DNA of 27,500 bases, from NCBI GenBank assembly GCA_963575745.1, contig CAUYUJ010000716.1:67501-95000 (forward strand). Direction: 5' to 3'. Below are positions 8,288-17,912 of this stretch, piece by piece. The notes below the pieces were generated by a model. That model saw only the letters and a list, made by a program, of their open reading frames with translations. It made no database searches and was not told where the DNA came from. Every line of letters starts with the position of its first letter. The stretch's first letter is position 1. The stretch comes from Prorocentrum cordatum (lineage: Eukaryota > Sar > Dinophyceae > Prorocentrales > Prorocentraceae). The position numbers and the translations under genes are program-made.

Positions 8288-10420
8288 GGACAGCCTAGGT
8301 CTCGCTCGCCGCGCCAGTGTCGTGGCAGCTCGGACCGCGATGCTCGCAGGCCCGATCGCAGCAGGCGGTCTCGTGATGGCCCTTCGGGCGACTCTGACGG
8401 CGACCTGCCTGCTGATGAGTCAGGTCGCACAACTCAGCCCAGTTCAGAATTTGGTCACAGCACGCTCTTCGTTTGCGCCCCGCAGCGATCCCTCCAGTGG
8501 TTCACTATACAGATCCCGCGGCGAGGGCTCCGCGTCTGCGACGTCGTAGACTGCGTTCGTAGGGATCACTTCCCAGACCTGCGCGACAAAGAAGCAGGAC
8601 TCTTTACCTTCGTGGCGCCGCCGCCTGGCTGCGTCGGCCCCGCTACAGGACCTCCTGCCAGCATGCGCTTGCCCAATCACCCTCGCATCTGTGCAGGGCC
8701 GAAGTTGAGCGATCGATTATTTTCTCTCTGGATCGGGTTTCCTGAACCATCTCGCATGATGGAGGGGGCCGCTGAGTTTCTCTGTCGCTCAAGCGCTCCA
8801 GCTGCGCCAGCAGGCCCAGTGCGCGCTCCAGATGCGCCGGGGCCGCCAGGGCCGCCAGCAGGCTCAGCAGGCCCAGTGCAGCACCCGTCCTCCAATGCAG
8901 GAGGCCCAGCGCAGCGCCCGTCCCCCAGTGCAGCAGGCCGGGGCCCAGTGCAGCACCCGCCCTCCAGTGCGGCTAACTCCCATGCCTCATAGGCCCACGT
9001 TTTCCCAGGCTCTATTTCTGGGGCCGCCGCCAAAAGCAGGGGCCCTCCGCCGCCTTTTAAGCCTTTGCCGCTCATACTGCCACCTTTACCCTTGGCACCC
9101 TTAAGGCCCTTAGGGCCCCCAGTGGCTGCCGCAGTGGCTTCGGCCCCAGTCTTCTCGGGTCATGCGGGCCACGCCGCGCACTTTAATCCTCTGCCACAGT
9201 TTGCTGCTTGTGAGCCCCCAGCCTCAGGGCCGCCGCCAAGTCAGCAGCCGCCAACGCCAGAGTCTGCAGAGTCTGCAGTGCTTGCAGAGGAGTCAGGCAA
9301 CTCGTCGCGCGCGTCTTCTGCCCCGCGCGAGGGCCGCAAGGAGGGCCGCAAGGATCGCGACGAGCGTGCAAGGCGCCCCGCCGGCAGAGCCAGGTCCAGG
9401 TCAGCCAGGTCCCCCAGCCCAGTCAGAGTCAAGGGCCAGAGTGATCGAGAGTATCGCGTCGCCCGTGCCGAGCATCACCTAGCCATGTCCCAGGCGTCCG
9501 GCAGCAATCAGTCGAGCCTCCGCCGCCGCCACCGCGAGGATCCCAGGCAAGATCCCCCGCCCAAGGAGGTAAGTGGAGACAGGGCCCGCAAGTCGCCAGG
9601 CCGCGCGTGGGGCTCCCACGATGACTGGAGGAAGTTCGAGGCGCAGACTCAGGCCAGGGCCAGGACTGAGGAGCCTCGGGAGCGTCGCCGCGAGCGAGAC
9701 CGAAGGCGGCCCTCGCCCTCACCTGCGCGGCACGTTTCTCGAAGCGCGGCTCGAGGGCCTCGAGGGCCTTGCCGCCTCATCTCGGTCAGCCGTTGCACGT
9801 CGCAGCCTGCTGCCTCATCTAGGTCTAGGTCGAGGCTGAGGCCCTCGAGGCGCGGCACGTCTCCCCGGGAAGCTCGCCGCCCTGCAGCAGCCGAACGGTC
9901 GGCCAGCCCGCCTGCGCTCCGGCGCAGACGCCGTGCCCCGACCCACGACAATGCTGCCGCACAGCCTGAGGAGGAGGCGCCCAAGTCAGCTCCTCAGGAG
10001 GGGCCTCAGCCCCTGAAGGCTGAGGCTGAGAAGACCCGTCCTCTTATGCCGCCGCCCGCATCTGTGGGGCCGCCAAAATGCACGACGTGCAAACGTCAAC
10101 GTTGGCCAGTATTTAGGTGCAACAGTTGCAAATACCATTGCAGCGAGTGCAGGCCTTCCAAGCCGACTTGCAGCGACTGTCATAACACCACGTGGGATGG
10201 AGTGTGGCGCGGCAGGCGCTTTCTCGCGGCAGGCCAAGGTTTCATGTGCACGGGTTGCTGGATCGCCGAGAGCATCAGTTGCGAGGAGCAGGAATTGTGG
10301 ATCACATGGTGCGCGAAGCGCGCCGAGCAGTATCCTGACGTCTTCGCTGATCCGATGACATTTCTCGAGGAGGCCGAGCCTGCAGGGCCTGCGCCAGGAA
10401 CTCCAATAACTAAGACTTAG
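8288..10420 (+). CDS. Arg/Ser/Pro-rich protein with a C-terminal five-CxxC zinc-binding domain (5' end unresolved)
   Basis: One frame is coding-like from about 8288 to TAG at 10418-10420, interrupted only by a TAG at 8990-8992. The N-terminal part is RS-rich, then a globular stretch (TLFVCAPQRSLQWFTIQIPR), then Pro/Ala/Gln-rich low complexity. The middle is strongly Arg/Ser/Glu-rich with RS and SR dipeptides like those of splicing-related proteins. The C-terminal domain (10079-10259) has five CxxC motifs, spaced 9, 3, 6 and about 23 residues apart (CTTC, CNSC, CSEC, CSDC, CTGC), consistent with two or more zinc sites. A candidate 72-base intron (8937-9008) removes the TAG and keeps the frame, leaving about 686 codons. 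The frame is also open upstream to 7295, so the true N-terminus could lie at ATG 7319. The RS and zinc features suggest nucleic-acid or protein binding in the nucleus; this is inference only. Confidence 0.62.
8937..9008 (+). other. Candidate 72-base GC-AG intron containing an in-frame TAG
   Basis: The donor is CAG|GCCGGGG at 8934-8936 and the acceptor is CGTTTTCCCAG|GCTC ending at 9008; CAGGC is repeated at both borders. Phase is the same on both sides and the length is 24 codons. The acceptor has a reasonable pyrimidine run. It removes TAG 8990-8992, the only stop in a frame open from 7295 to 10420. Confidence 0.4.
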
Positions 10421-11338
10421 CGCGCCAGCAGCTTCGCCATGCACAGTTCAGCGCCCGGGGCCCAGTGTTGCCAGCAGTGTGGCGCCCAGCGATTCCATCA
10501 GCTTGGTGCCCAGCAGCTTGGCGCCCAGCGATGCCAGCAGCGCCGTTTTGGTGCCCAGCAGTTCGTCGGCTCGGGGCCGCAGGTGGGGGCAGCGCCGTAG
10601 GGCCTAGACGACGGACGACGACGACGACGCACGACGACGACGACGACGGTGACGACGACGACGACGGACGACGACGACGGCGAGACGACGATGCTGCATC
10701 TGGAACCTGGCGCCGCTAGTTGTTGGTGGCTCGATGCAGCGGGCTTCTCCTCGGTCCGCGGTCCTTCCGAGTGCAGGCGCTACCAGACAATGCAGCGCAG
10801 CGCAGCAGCGCAGCAGCGCGCAGCACAGCGCAGACCCTACCAGACACAGTGCAGACCCTACCAGACAGCACCGCAGCACAGGGCCTGGCACAGCGGTCTA
10901 GGAGTCTAGGACTCCAGGTCCAGGTCAGCTTAGCGCGCCATTTTGGCTGCGGTCTAGGCTGGCTCGCCTTTCCTGCGCGCCGCACGCTAGGTGCTCGGCT
11001 CGCTTTTAACAGGCCCCCTCGTCGTGGGCCGCCCCCAATCGCACTCCCTTTGTGCCCCAGTTACTCTTCCCCAAACGCCTAGCTCTTTACGACGACTGAC
11101 GACAACGACAAGGACGACGAAGACGACGACTGTCGACGATCTGCCTCCTCTCAGGGCTCTGCCCATCTCATTCCTTTTAGCGTGAACTTCACGCCCGCGT
11201 CGAACAAAAATGACGAGCGTGCCATCCATCCATCCCCTTCGGGTCTTCTGTTCCGTTCTGTTCCACTCCCTTCTCCTTCACTCGTCCCACTCTCCTCTCA
11301 TCCTCTTCTCTCCCTCCTCTCCACGTCCCATTCGCGAG
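10421..11338. other. Repeat-rich stretch without a supported gene
   Basis: 10440-10580 has degenerate short tandem units around TGGCGCCCAGC. 10604-10692 is (GAC)n-like. 10790-10880 has CAG-rich sequence with a duplicated ACCCTACCAGACA unit. 11090-11130 has further GAC-type repeats. Frames across these blocks are low complexity and I do not call them. Confidence 0.5.
10604..10692. repeat. (GAC)n microsatellite
   Basis: Interrupted runs of GAC/ACG on the plus strand. Both strands stay open here and give poly-Asp/Thr or poly-Val/Arg, which are artefacts of the repeat. Confidence 0.85.
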
Positions 11339-11451
11339 CCCCTGGAAGAGGGTATGGAGAGTGAGGGTGAGGATTCGGATGCTGAGGAGGAGGGGGGCCA
11401 GGCGGCCAGGAGGAGGAGGAGGAGGAAGGCTGGTCTCAGCATCGAGACGGG
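11339..11451 (+). CDS. Possible acidic/Arg-rich exon
   Basis: A long C/T tract (11265-11330) ends in an AG at 11337-11338. The following 113 bases read PLEEGMESEGEDSDAEEEGG, then six Arg and a short tail, and end at GG|GTAAGAGG (GT at 11452). The strong pyrimidine tract plus GTAAG make this the best-defined of the three acidic exon candidates. The acidic-then-basic layout resembles linkers in nuclear proteins. I do not recognise a family and cannot link it to a neighbouring exon. Confidence 0.35.
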
Positions 11452-11629
11452 GTAAGAGGAGGAGGGAGGGAGGGAGGGAGGGAGGGAGAGAGGAGGAGGG
11501 AGGGAGGAGGAGGGAGGTTCAGACAGAGCGTCCTCGCCCCCCCTCCCCTCCCCTCTTTCGTCGCCCCCTTATTATCTTGTCCTGCTCCCCTTGGTCTATC
11601 ATCTCATCTCCGCCCTTGTCTTGACTACT

Positions 11630-11970
11630 ATTCTAACACAAACTAACACTATTCTACCACACATTAACACTCACTAATACAATAACATCCACCACCCACA
11701 CGGCTACACCACCAAACCAACACACATGATGACGACAACACCGAACCTCATATCTCGTACATACCATTCTACCACAAGTTCAGCAATATTGATTTTGATA
11801 TCAAATTACACAACGTCGAAATCACACAACGTCGAAATCACACAAAGTCGAGATCATTGACAAATCACACAACGTCGAAATCTATATGTCTAGACAAGTG
11901 TACAACTCCGAAATCTATATGTCTACACAAGCGCACAACTCCTGAATCGACATACGTCGCAACAATTTAA
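11630..11970. repeat. AT-rich, guanine-poor island with short tandem repeats
   Basis: Base composition changes abruptly: 11630-11760 is A/C/T-rich and almost lacks G. From 11804 a unit close to AATCACACAACGTCGA is repeated about four times, and a second unit (GAAATCTATATGTCTA) occurs twice, each followed by CAAG and a CACAACTCC/TACAACTCC motif. No coding frame is supported. Confidence 0.7.
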
Positions 11971-12177
11971 TGGATGATGGCCAGGCAACTTAAGCAGGAG
12001 CCAACCACCTCAATCTTGGAGGGCCTGGGGGGGTCTGGGGACGATGTTTTGGAGGGTTCTCCCACGGGGGAGGTCTGAAATGGCTTGTCTTGGAGGGTCC
12101 AGACCCCCTCCCTTTTATTACGAAATCTGGAGTATTTATTTCTGTGTCCCAGGGCCCCTTGACTTGTCCCTGCGCGT

Positions 12178-12335
12178 CCTATCGGCTCCCCCGAGGGCCG
12201 CGGCTCGAGGAGCTTCCTCGGGCGCCTCCTCTGCCTCTCGGCCCAGGCCGGCGGAGAGACGGCCCGCGCCGCCACGGCGGGGCTCCTGCGCGAGGCCCTG
12301 GCCAGAGCGCGCCCCTTCGAAGAAGAAGCAGCTCG
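12178..12335 (+). repeat. 158-bp direct repeat H, copy 1, followed by a GGA tract
   Basis: The segment starting TCCTATCGGCTCCCCCGAGG recurs at 12879-13037 with roughly 93% identity by eye. Both end GAAGAAGCAGCTCGG and run straight into a long GGA/GAG tract. One frame reads as plausible protein (SRSFLGRLLCLS), so it could be a duplicated exon. Confidence 0.8.
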
Positions 12336-12655
12336 GAGGAGGAGGAGGGAGGAGGGAGGAGGGAGGAGGGAGGAGGAGGGAGGAGGGAGGAGGGAGGAGG
12401 AGGAAGGAGGAAGGAGGGAGGGGAGGAGGAGGTAGGAGGAGGAGGAGGAGGAGGAAGGAGGAGGAGGAGGAGGAGGAGGAGAGGAGGAGGAGGTGAGGAG
12501 GAGGAGGAGGGGGAGGAGGAGGAGAGGGAGTGAGGAGGGAGGAGGAGGCGGAGGAGAGGCGAGAAGGGTGAGGGAGGAGGGGAGGAGGAGGGAGGAGGAG
12601 GAGGAGGAGGAGGGGCTGAGGGAGGAGGAGGAGGTGGAGGAGGAGGTGAGGAGGA
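12336..12655 (+). repeat. Polypurine (GGA)n tract 1
   Basis: Almost uninterrupted G and A on the plus strand with GGA/GGAGGAG units and occasional T. Reverse-strand ORFs through it (poly-Pro/Ser/Leu) are repeat artefacts. Confidence 0.9.
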
Positions 12656-12671
12656 GCCTTTTTTAGACTCT

Positions 12672-12857
12672 GGCAAGTTTACTTGCATGGACGGGGGGGG
12701 GGGGGGGGGGCTGAGCCTGTGCGGCTGAGGACTGTGAAGCAAGCCCGGGGGGGGGAGCGCGGAAATCACGCAAGTCGAAAGGCACTTGCACGCTAGTATT
12801 CGCTTGAGAGGGGCGAGGGGGGGGGGGGGGGCGAACGCCATGCAAGTAACACTTGCC
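12672..12857. mobile_element. Candidate foldback/MITE between two GGA tracts
   Basis: The left arm GGCAAGTTTACTTGCATGG (12672-12690) matches the reverse complement of 12838-12857 except for one extra base. The interior has a G18 run at 12693-12710, another G run near 12820-12831, and further CACTTGCA motifs. I see no clear target duplication. Confidence 0.45.
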
Positions 12858-12878
12858 GGAATCCCCCAAAAACAGGCT

Positions 12879-13037
12879 CCTATCGGCTCCCCCGAGGGCC
12901 GCAGCTCGAGGAGCTTCCTCGGGCGCCTTCTCTGCCTCTCGGCCTGGGCCGGCGGAGAGACGGCCCGCGCCGCCGCGGCGGGGCCCCTGCGCGAGACCCT
13001 GGCCAGAGCGCACCCCTTCGGAGAAGAAGCAGCTCGG
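12879..13037 (+). repeat. 158-bp direct repeat H, copy 2, followed by a GGA tract
   Basis: Second copy of the segment at 12178-12335, again followed at once by a polypurine tract. A third remnant of its right end (CGCACCCCTTCGAAGAAG) lies at 13636-13674 after the second tract. Confidence 0.8.
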
Positions 13038-13635
13038 AGGGGAGAGGGAGGCAGGGAGGAGGGAGGAAGGGAGGAAGGAGGGTGAGGAGGAGGCGGAAGG
13101 AGGAGAGGAGGAGGAGGGAGGAAGGAGGAGGTGGAGGAGGAGGAGGGAAGGAGGAGGAGGGAGGAGGAGGAGGAGGAGGAGGAGGAGGAGGAGGAGGGAG
13201 GAGGAGGGAGAGGAGGGAGGAAGGAGGGGGAAGAGGGAGGAAGGATGAGGTGGAGGAGGAGGAGGGAGGAAGGAGGAGGTGGAGGAGGAGGAGGAGGAGG
13301 AGGAGGAGGAGGAGGAGGAGGAGAGGAGGGAGGAGGAAGGAAAAGAGGAGGGGGAGGGGAGGGAGGAGGGGGGAGGGGGAGGAAGGAGGAGGAGGAGGAA
13401 GAGGAGGGAGGAGGGGGAGGAGGAGGAGGAGGAGGAGGGAGGAGGAGGAGGAGGAGGAGGAGGAGGAGAGGAGGAGGAGGAGGAGGAGGAGGAGGAGGAG
13501 GGGGAGGAGGAGGAGGAGGAGGAGGAGGAGGAGAGGAGGAGCAGGAGAGGAGGAGAGGAGGAGGAGGAGAGAGGAGGAGGAGGAGGAGGAGGAGGAGAGG
13601 AGGAGGAGGAGGAGGAGGAGGAGGAGAGGAGGAGA
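13038..13635 (+). repeat. Polypurine (GGA)n tract 2, about 600 bp
   Basis: Very few pyrimidines on the plus strand across about 600 bases. All long ORFs in 12179-13856 on both strands come from this repeat and are not called as genes. Confidence 0.92.
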
Positions 13636-13674
13636 GCGCACCCCTTCGAAGAAGAAGAAGAAGAAGCAGCTCGG

Positions 13675-14221
13675 TCTCGGCAACTGGAACTTTCTTGAGG
13701 GTCGGGGACGACGTCGGGGTGGTGTGGTGTATACTTTTTTCTTTGTTTTCCTGTGAAAACAACGAAACATGTATACACCAGGATGCCCTATACACCAGAA
13801 TCCGTTTTCTTGTGCGGATCTCAGAGCGGGACCGGAAAAAAAACATCGGTGTATAAAGTCCGGTTCCTTATAAACCTCCTACCCTGACACGCATCGCATC
13901 GCCGGCGGCGCGAGAGCTGCCTGGGGCATCACGGGCTGCCTTCACGCCTCGTGGCAAGCATGTGGCCGGACAAGTGGATGTCATCACGGTGAGATCCACG
14001 AGTTTACGCCAAGGCCGAGGGGCTCTGCAGCAGCACTCGGGGTGCCGCGTGGCTGGCGCCCTCGTCCCCCGCCTACCCTGACACGTCGATTAGCGAATTG
14101 GCCGTTTTCGGTTCGCGGGAGGGCGTCGTGGCCGTCGCTTTTGCGGGCCCAGGTCCGCCGATCTCGGCCCCAGGCCGTTTTCACCAGAGGGCGGTCTGGT
14201 AGAGGAGGCTTGTCCTCCGCC
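13675..14221. other. Stretch without a supported gene, includes a compact hairpin
   Basis: 13726-13750 and 13755-13779 are near-perfect inverted arms (about 21 of 25 pairs) around the 4-base loop CTGT; the arm begins GGTGTATAC. The rest (13800-14220) has several CCTACCCTGACACG-type short repeats (13878 and 14072) and no convincing frame. Confidence 0.5.
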
Positions 14222-14225
14222 GAAC

Positions 14226-14360
14226 AGCGCCATACACTCTCTTGGCTCCGCGCTGGACCCCCTGGCGGCGTCTCCGGCGCCACTCCGCGCGCCAGGGAGG
14301 GGGGTCCAGCGCAGATCCAAGAAATCCGCGCGGAGCGCCAACAGTTTACGCTTATCGCGT
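14226..14360. mobile_element. Family F foldback element, copy F1
   Basis: Arms around 14248-14272 and 14290-14312 are inverted (CTCCGCGCTGGACCCCCTGG against its complement). Positions 14314-14334 are a 21-base core identical to the cores at 18139-18159 (opposite orientation) and 26568-26588. Confidence 0.55.
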
Positions 14361-14612
14361 CTTCTCTTCTTCTGCCCCTGGACGGGCCTGGGGACCTCCT
14401 CGCGTCGTGAAGCTTGCCCATGGACGTGCCCAACCTGTCTGCGACAAGCGGCAGCAGCAACGACGGATGTGGATGTGCCAAGGGGCGCGATCCCTTGCGA
14501 ATGCGACAGGGGGTCCTGCGCGTTGCGCGCCTCGCGGGACCGAAAAGGAAGCAATGCAGAAGTATGGTCTGGAGGGGGGGAAGACGGGAGGACGACGATG
14601 GCTTTGACGACG

Positions 14613-14641
14613 ACGACGACGGCGGCGGCGGCAGGTGCGGC

Positions 14642-14687
<46 letters not shown>

Positions 14688-14713
14688 CGCGCGCGGGCGG
14701 GCGGGCGGGCGAG
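14613..14713. repeat. (GGC)n/(GCG)n microsatellite
   Basis: A short (GAC)n run passes into GGC-rich repeats and then GCGG/GGGC tetramers. Poly-Ala/Gly/Arg frames across it are artefacts. Confidence 0.85.
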
Positions 14714-14879
14714 CGGGCATGACGTTGCGTCTTTTGCCACTGGCAATCAGGGCGACGTACCGCCCGGGCCCCTTAGGACCACTCTTCGCTGGCCCTCCAA
14801 CAGGTTCACACAATCGTCGCCAGTTTCGCCGATGGCAGTATCTGGGGTTGGAAGTGAACAGTGTGACTGTGGATGGGAC

Positions 14880-15620
14880 CGTATTCCGCTGGACCTCCCG
14901 CAAGCTGACGAAAGTCGCGGCAATTGCGCAGCACAGCTGCGCATGTGGCATCACCCAGGGAGGCAAGGCCTGGTTTGGGTCCCTTTTAGAAGTCGCTCCG
15001 CTACACTTCCCGGGACCGTGCGAACATGGCGGCTGTTGCGCAGCTGGCCGCACCAGCGCGGCGACGTCTCGCTTGGGTCCCTTCAAGACGTCGCTCCGTT
15101 GTGGCCCTGCTGGGGCTCACGCAAGTGGCGGCGGCTGCGCAGCTGGCGGCACCCGGGGAGCCGTGGTCTTATCTGGGTGCCATTGACCTCGGCGCTCCGG
15201 TGGACCCCCAATGGGGGCTCGTAAGAGTGGTGGTCATTGCACATCTCCCGTCACGCAGGTAAGCGAAGTTGTCCAATTTGTGGATCTGCGTACAGCACCA
15301 CTCAACTGGACCTTCCAGGCTCACGACAGCGCCTGCAATGACGCGGTTGTCAGCACCCGTGGAGGCGAGGCCTCATCTGGATTTCCGTAAGGCACGTTTG
15401 CGCTGGAGCTTGTACGACACCGCTGAGCTGGATCTCCAAGGAAGTCGCAAAAGTGACGACAAGTTTACATCTTGAAGCGCCCAGGTAGGCGAGCTCTGAT
15501 TTTAGATGTGCGTGCTGCACCATTCTGCTGGACCTCCTTGGGCACCCAGGGAGGCGAGGGCTCATTTTGATTTGCGAAATTTAGCGCTCCGCTGGACCTC
15601 CCACGGGCTGGCGAAATTGC
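14880..15620 (+). repeat. Degenerate tandem array, units of about 100 bp
   Basis: Units begin near CGCTCCGCTGGACCTCCC and later carry TGCGCAGCTGG, then CACCCAGGGAGGCGAGG, then a T-rich TTTGGGTCCCTT segment. Unit starts are near 14884, 14994, 15092 and 15193, and less regularly at about 15300, 15390, 15526 and 15587. Units diverge and contain stops in all frames, so this is not a coding repeat. Confidence 0.65.
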
Positions 15621-16737
15621 CGACCTTCGCGGTGTTCGCAGGTAGCTGCGAGCTCGAAGCAGGCCAGGAGGTAGGCCGCGGGAGACAGAAAGAGGCAGGA
15701 GAGGAGGAGAGAGGGGGAGGCGGGAAGGAGGCGGGAACAGCAATGCCCTTCCAAAGCGCAGGCCCAGCCAAGGAGGGCTGGGAAGCTTCACGACGGAAGG
15801 TGTTCGGCGATCTGCGGCCTCTGGGGCCTTGACAGGGCAGCGGGACCGTGCAGTGGAGACCCATGCCAATGAACACCATGCTCGCCTCCAGAGTGCCCTG
15901 GGTTTCTTGGGTTTCGATGGTCTTGCTGGGGAAAGCGCGACGTTCCCACACCAGAAATCAATGGACGTCCTGGGGTCTCAGGGCTGGGTTTCTTGTGGAA
16001 ACCTGTGGACTGCTCTCCACTGTAACAGAAACGACTCGGGAGGAGGGGCTGGTCCTGGCGCAGTGATCGAGACTTCTGGGGGGCGATTCTTCCTCGAGGA
16101 GACGGTCTCCTCCCCTGGGACCCCCCCCCGCCCCTGAGCGCCCCAGGACTTCCAGGGGCGTCCGAAAACGCAAGCAGGCCTCCTCGCTCCTCGATCCTCG
16201 AGCCTCCTCGATCCTCGATCCTTCCACGATCCTCGCGCCGATCCTCCTCGGTCCCTCGGTTTCCAGGGGGAGGTGAGGCGCTGAGCCCCCTTCCGAGGCT
16301 GGACTCGAGACGTGTCCACGGCCCCGGCAGCCGGTGCCCCAGGACCCCGCCAAGGAGGAAAAAAGAGCCCTTCTGGAGGAGGAGGAGGGGGAGGAGGAGG
16401 AAGACAAATTTTAAGGCTTTTAGCTTCTGGAGCGGTTTTAGGTTTTGGCCTCGCCGGTTCATGGGCCGCTTCCTGTCCGCGCGTCCCGCAGGATGCACGG
16501 CTTAGTGGTGGTGAGAAGCGCCGGCTCCGCTCGGGGCAGCCTCCGTGAGTGACCTCGCGCGCGAGTGCCCCCTCGGGCATCGTGTGTCCTCGGGGCGTGC
16601 GGGCGGCGGCCTCGCCCGCGCCCGACCGCGCTCACGACGGACTCGGAGCTCAAGGCGGCGGCTCCCGCACGGCCGCGGGCCAGGGGTGCCGCGGGCCAGG
16701 CGGCGGCGGCGGCGGCGGGGGGGGGTAGCCCTCTCCT
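15621..16737. other. Stretch without a supported gene
   Basis: GGA-rich patches lie at 15660-15740 and 16370-16405, and a TCCTCGATCCTCGA short repeat at 16180-16260. Many overlapping ORFs on both strands have no coding bias that separates one from the others. A real exon could be hidden here, but I cannot support one. Confidence 0.4.
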
Positions 16738-16823
16738 GGGGGGCCGCATGCGAACCCTACCCCATACCCCCCACGATTTCTGAGGGGGTGGGGGGGTGGG
16801 GTAGGGTTCGCATGCGGCCCCCC
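16738..16823. repeat. Perfect 27-bp inverted repeat with a 32-base loop
   Basis: 16738-16764 (GGGGGGCCGCATGCGAACCC and on) is the exact reverse complement of 16797-16823. The arms include CCCTACCCCA / TGGGGTAGGG. The loop holds a C run and a G run that could extend the structure or form a G-quadruplex. Confidence 0.85.
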
Positions 16824-16886
16824 TATCTCCCCCTCCCCACCTTCCTTCTCCCATGTGCGCTGCTTCGAGGGATTCATAGCTGGACT

Positions 16887-16887
<1 letters not shown>

Positions 16888-16961
<74 letters not shown>

Positions 16962-17058
16962 GAGAGAAGAGAGAGAGAGAGAGAGGAGGAGAGAGAGAGA
17001 GAGAGAGGGAGGGGGAAAGAGGAGAGAGGAGAGAGAGAGAGAGAGAGAACAACAAAGA
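16888..17058. repeat. (GA)n microsatellite
   Basis: About 170 bases of GA with occasional GGA interruptions. Confidence 0.92.
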
Positions 17059-17912
17059 GAGAGGTGGGCCAGGAAAGAGGCCAGGATCAGGCGTGGTCTC
17101 GAGTCGGTCTCGGAACGTCGACGCCCACGAAACGTGGGACGCCCACGAAACACTCACGAGGCCTCAACTTCGCATGTGTGCAACGAGGGCGGGAAAATGG
17201 GATGCTTGCCCAGGCCGAACGAAGAGAGAGGGTGAGAGAGATAGTCGGGCCTGGTGGCAGGGGCACTCCGATTCGTTCAACAAAGCCCCCCCCCCCCCCC
17301 CCCCCCCCCCCTGCCACTCCGCCCGCCGGCCCGTGCTGGCCCCCCCTTCGCGAGCCGAGCGCTCCACGTGGCGCCCCTCGAGCTCCTCGCGCCCCGCGGA
17401 GGGCAGGCCGTTCCTGCCCCCCACCGCGCGACGCCTGCCCCCCCCCCCCCCACGTCTGCGTCCCCCCTCTGAAGACGGGGAGGTGCACACGAACAGGCCG
17501 ACCTCCTCGTGCGCCCCTCCGCCGCCCTCCGCGGCGGCTCGCCCTGCCCACCGCTGGCGCTCCGAGGCCGGCGCGTGCGCGCTGCGCGGGCGCAGGCGAC
17601 TGCGCCCCTCTGCGACGGGATTTGTGTCGAGGGGTCCACGGTGGATTCTTCTTTTGCGCGCCTCCGTGCCAGGCCATCTGGCTGCGTGACTCATCCCAGA
17701 TGTCGATGTGTGTGTGTGTGTGTGTGTGTGTGTGGTGTGCGCCCTCCCGCGGCAGAGGCAAGAGCAGCGTGGGGTGGGTAGACCGAGGGCAGCGAGCGCG
17801 GGACCTGGCAGCGAGGGCAAGGCGAGGTGCACACAGTCGAGGTCGACTGGCAGGTCGACCCCGCCGAGTCAAGGGTACCCTGATGTCTCTCGAAGGAAAT
17901 GCTATAAACATA
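17059..17912. other. Stretch without a supported gene, with poly-C and GT tracts
   Basis: Contains a duplicated GACGCCCACGAAAC (about 17118-17151), a run of 26 C at 17286-17311 and a (GT)n run at 17706-17734. Open frames overlap on both strands and none is preferred. Confidence 0.45.

Noticed and set aside
10937-10948. GCCATTTTGGCT, resembling the middle of DinoSL
   Set aside because: Only 12 bases match and the flanks differ (GCGC before, GCGG after); chance is a fair explanation and there is no ORF to go with it.
12179-13856. Very long ORFs on both strands (poly-Pro/Ser/Leu and poly-Glu/Gly/Arg)
   Set aside because: They are produced by the GGA/CCT repeats, which lack stops in every frame.
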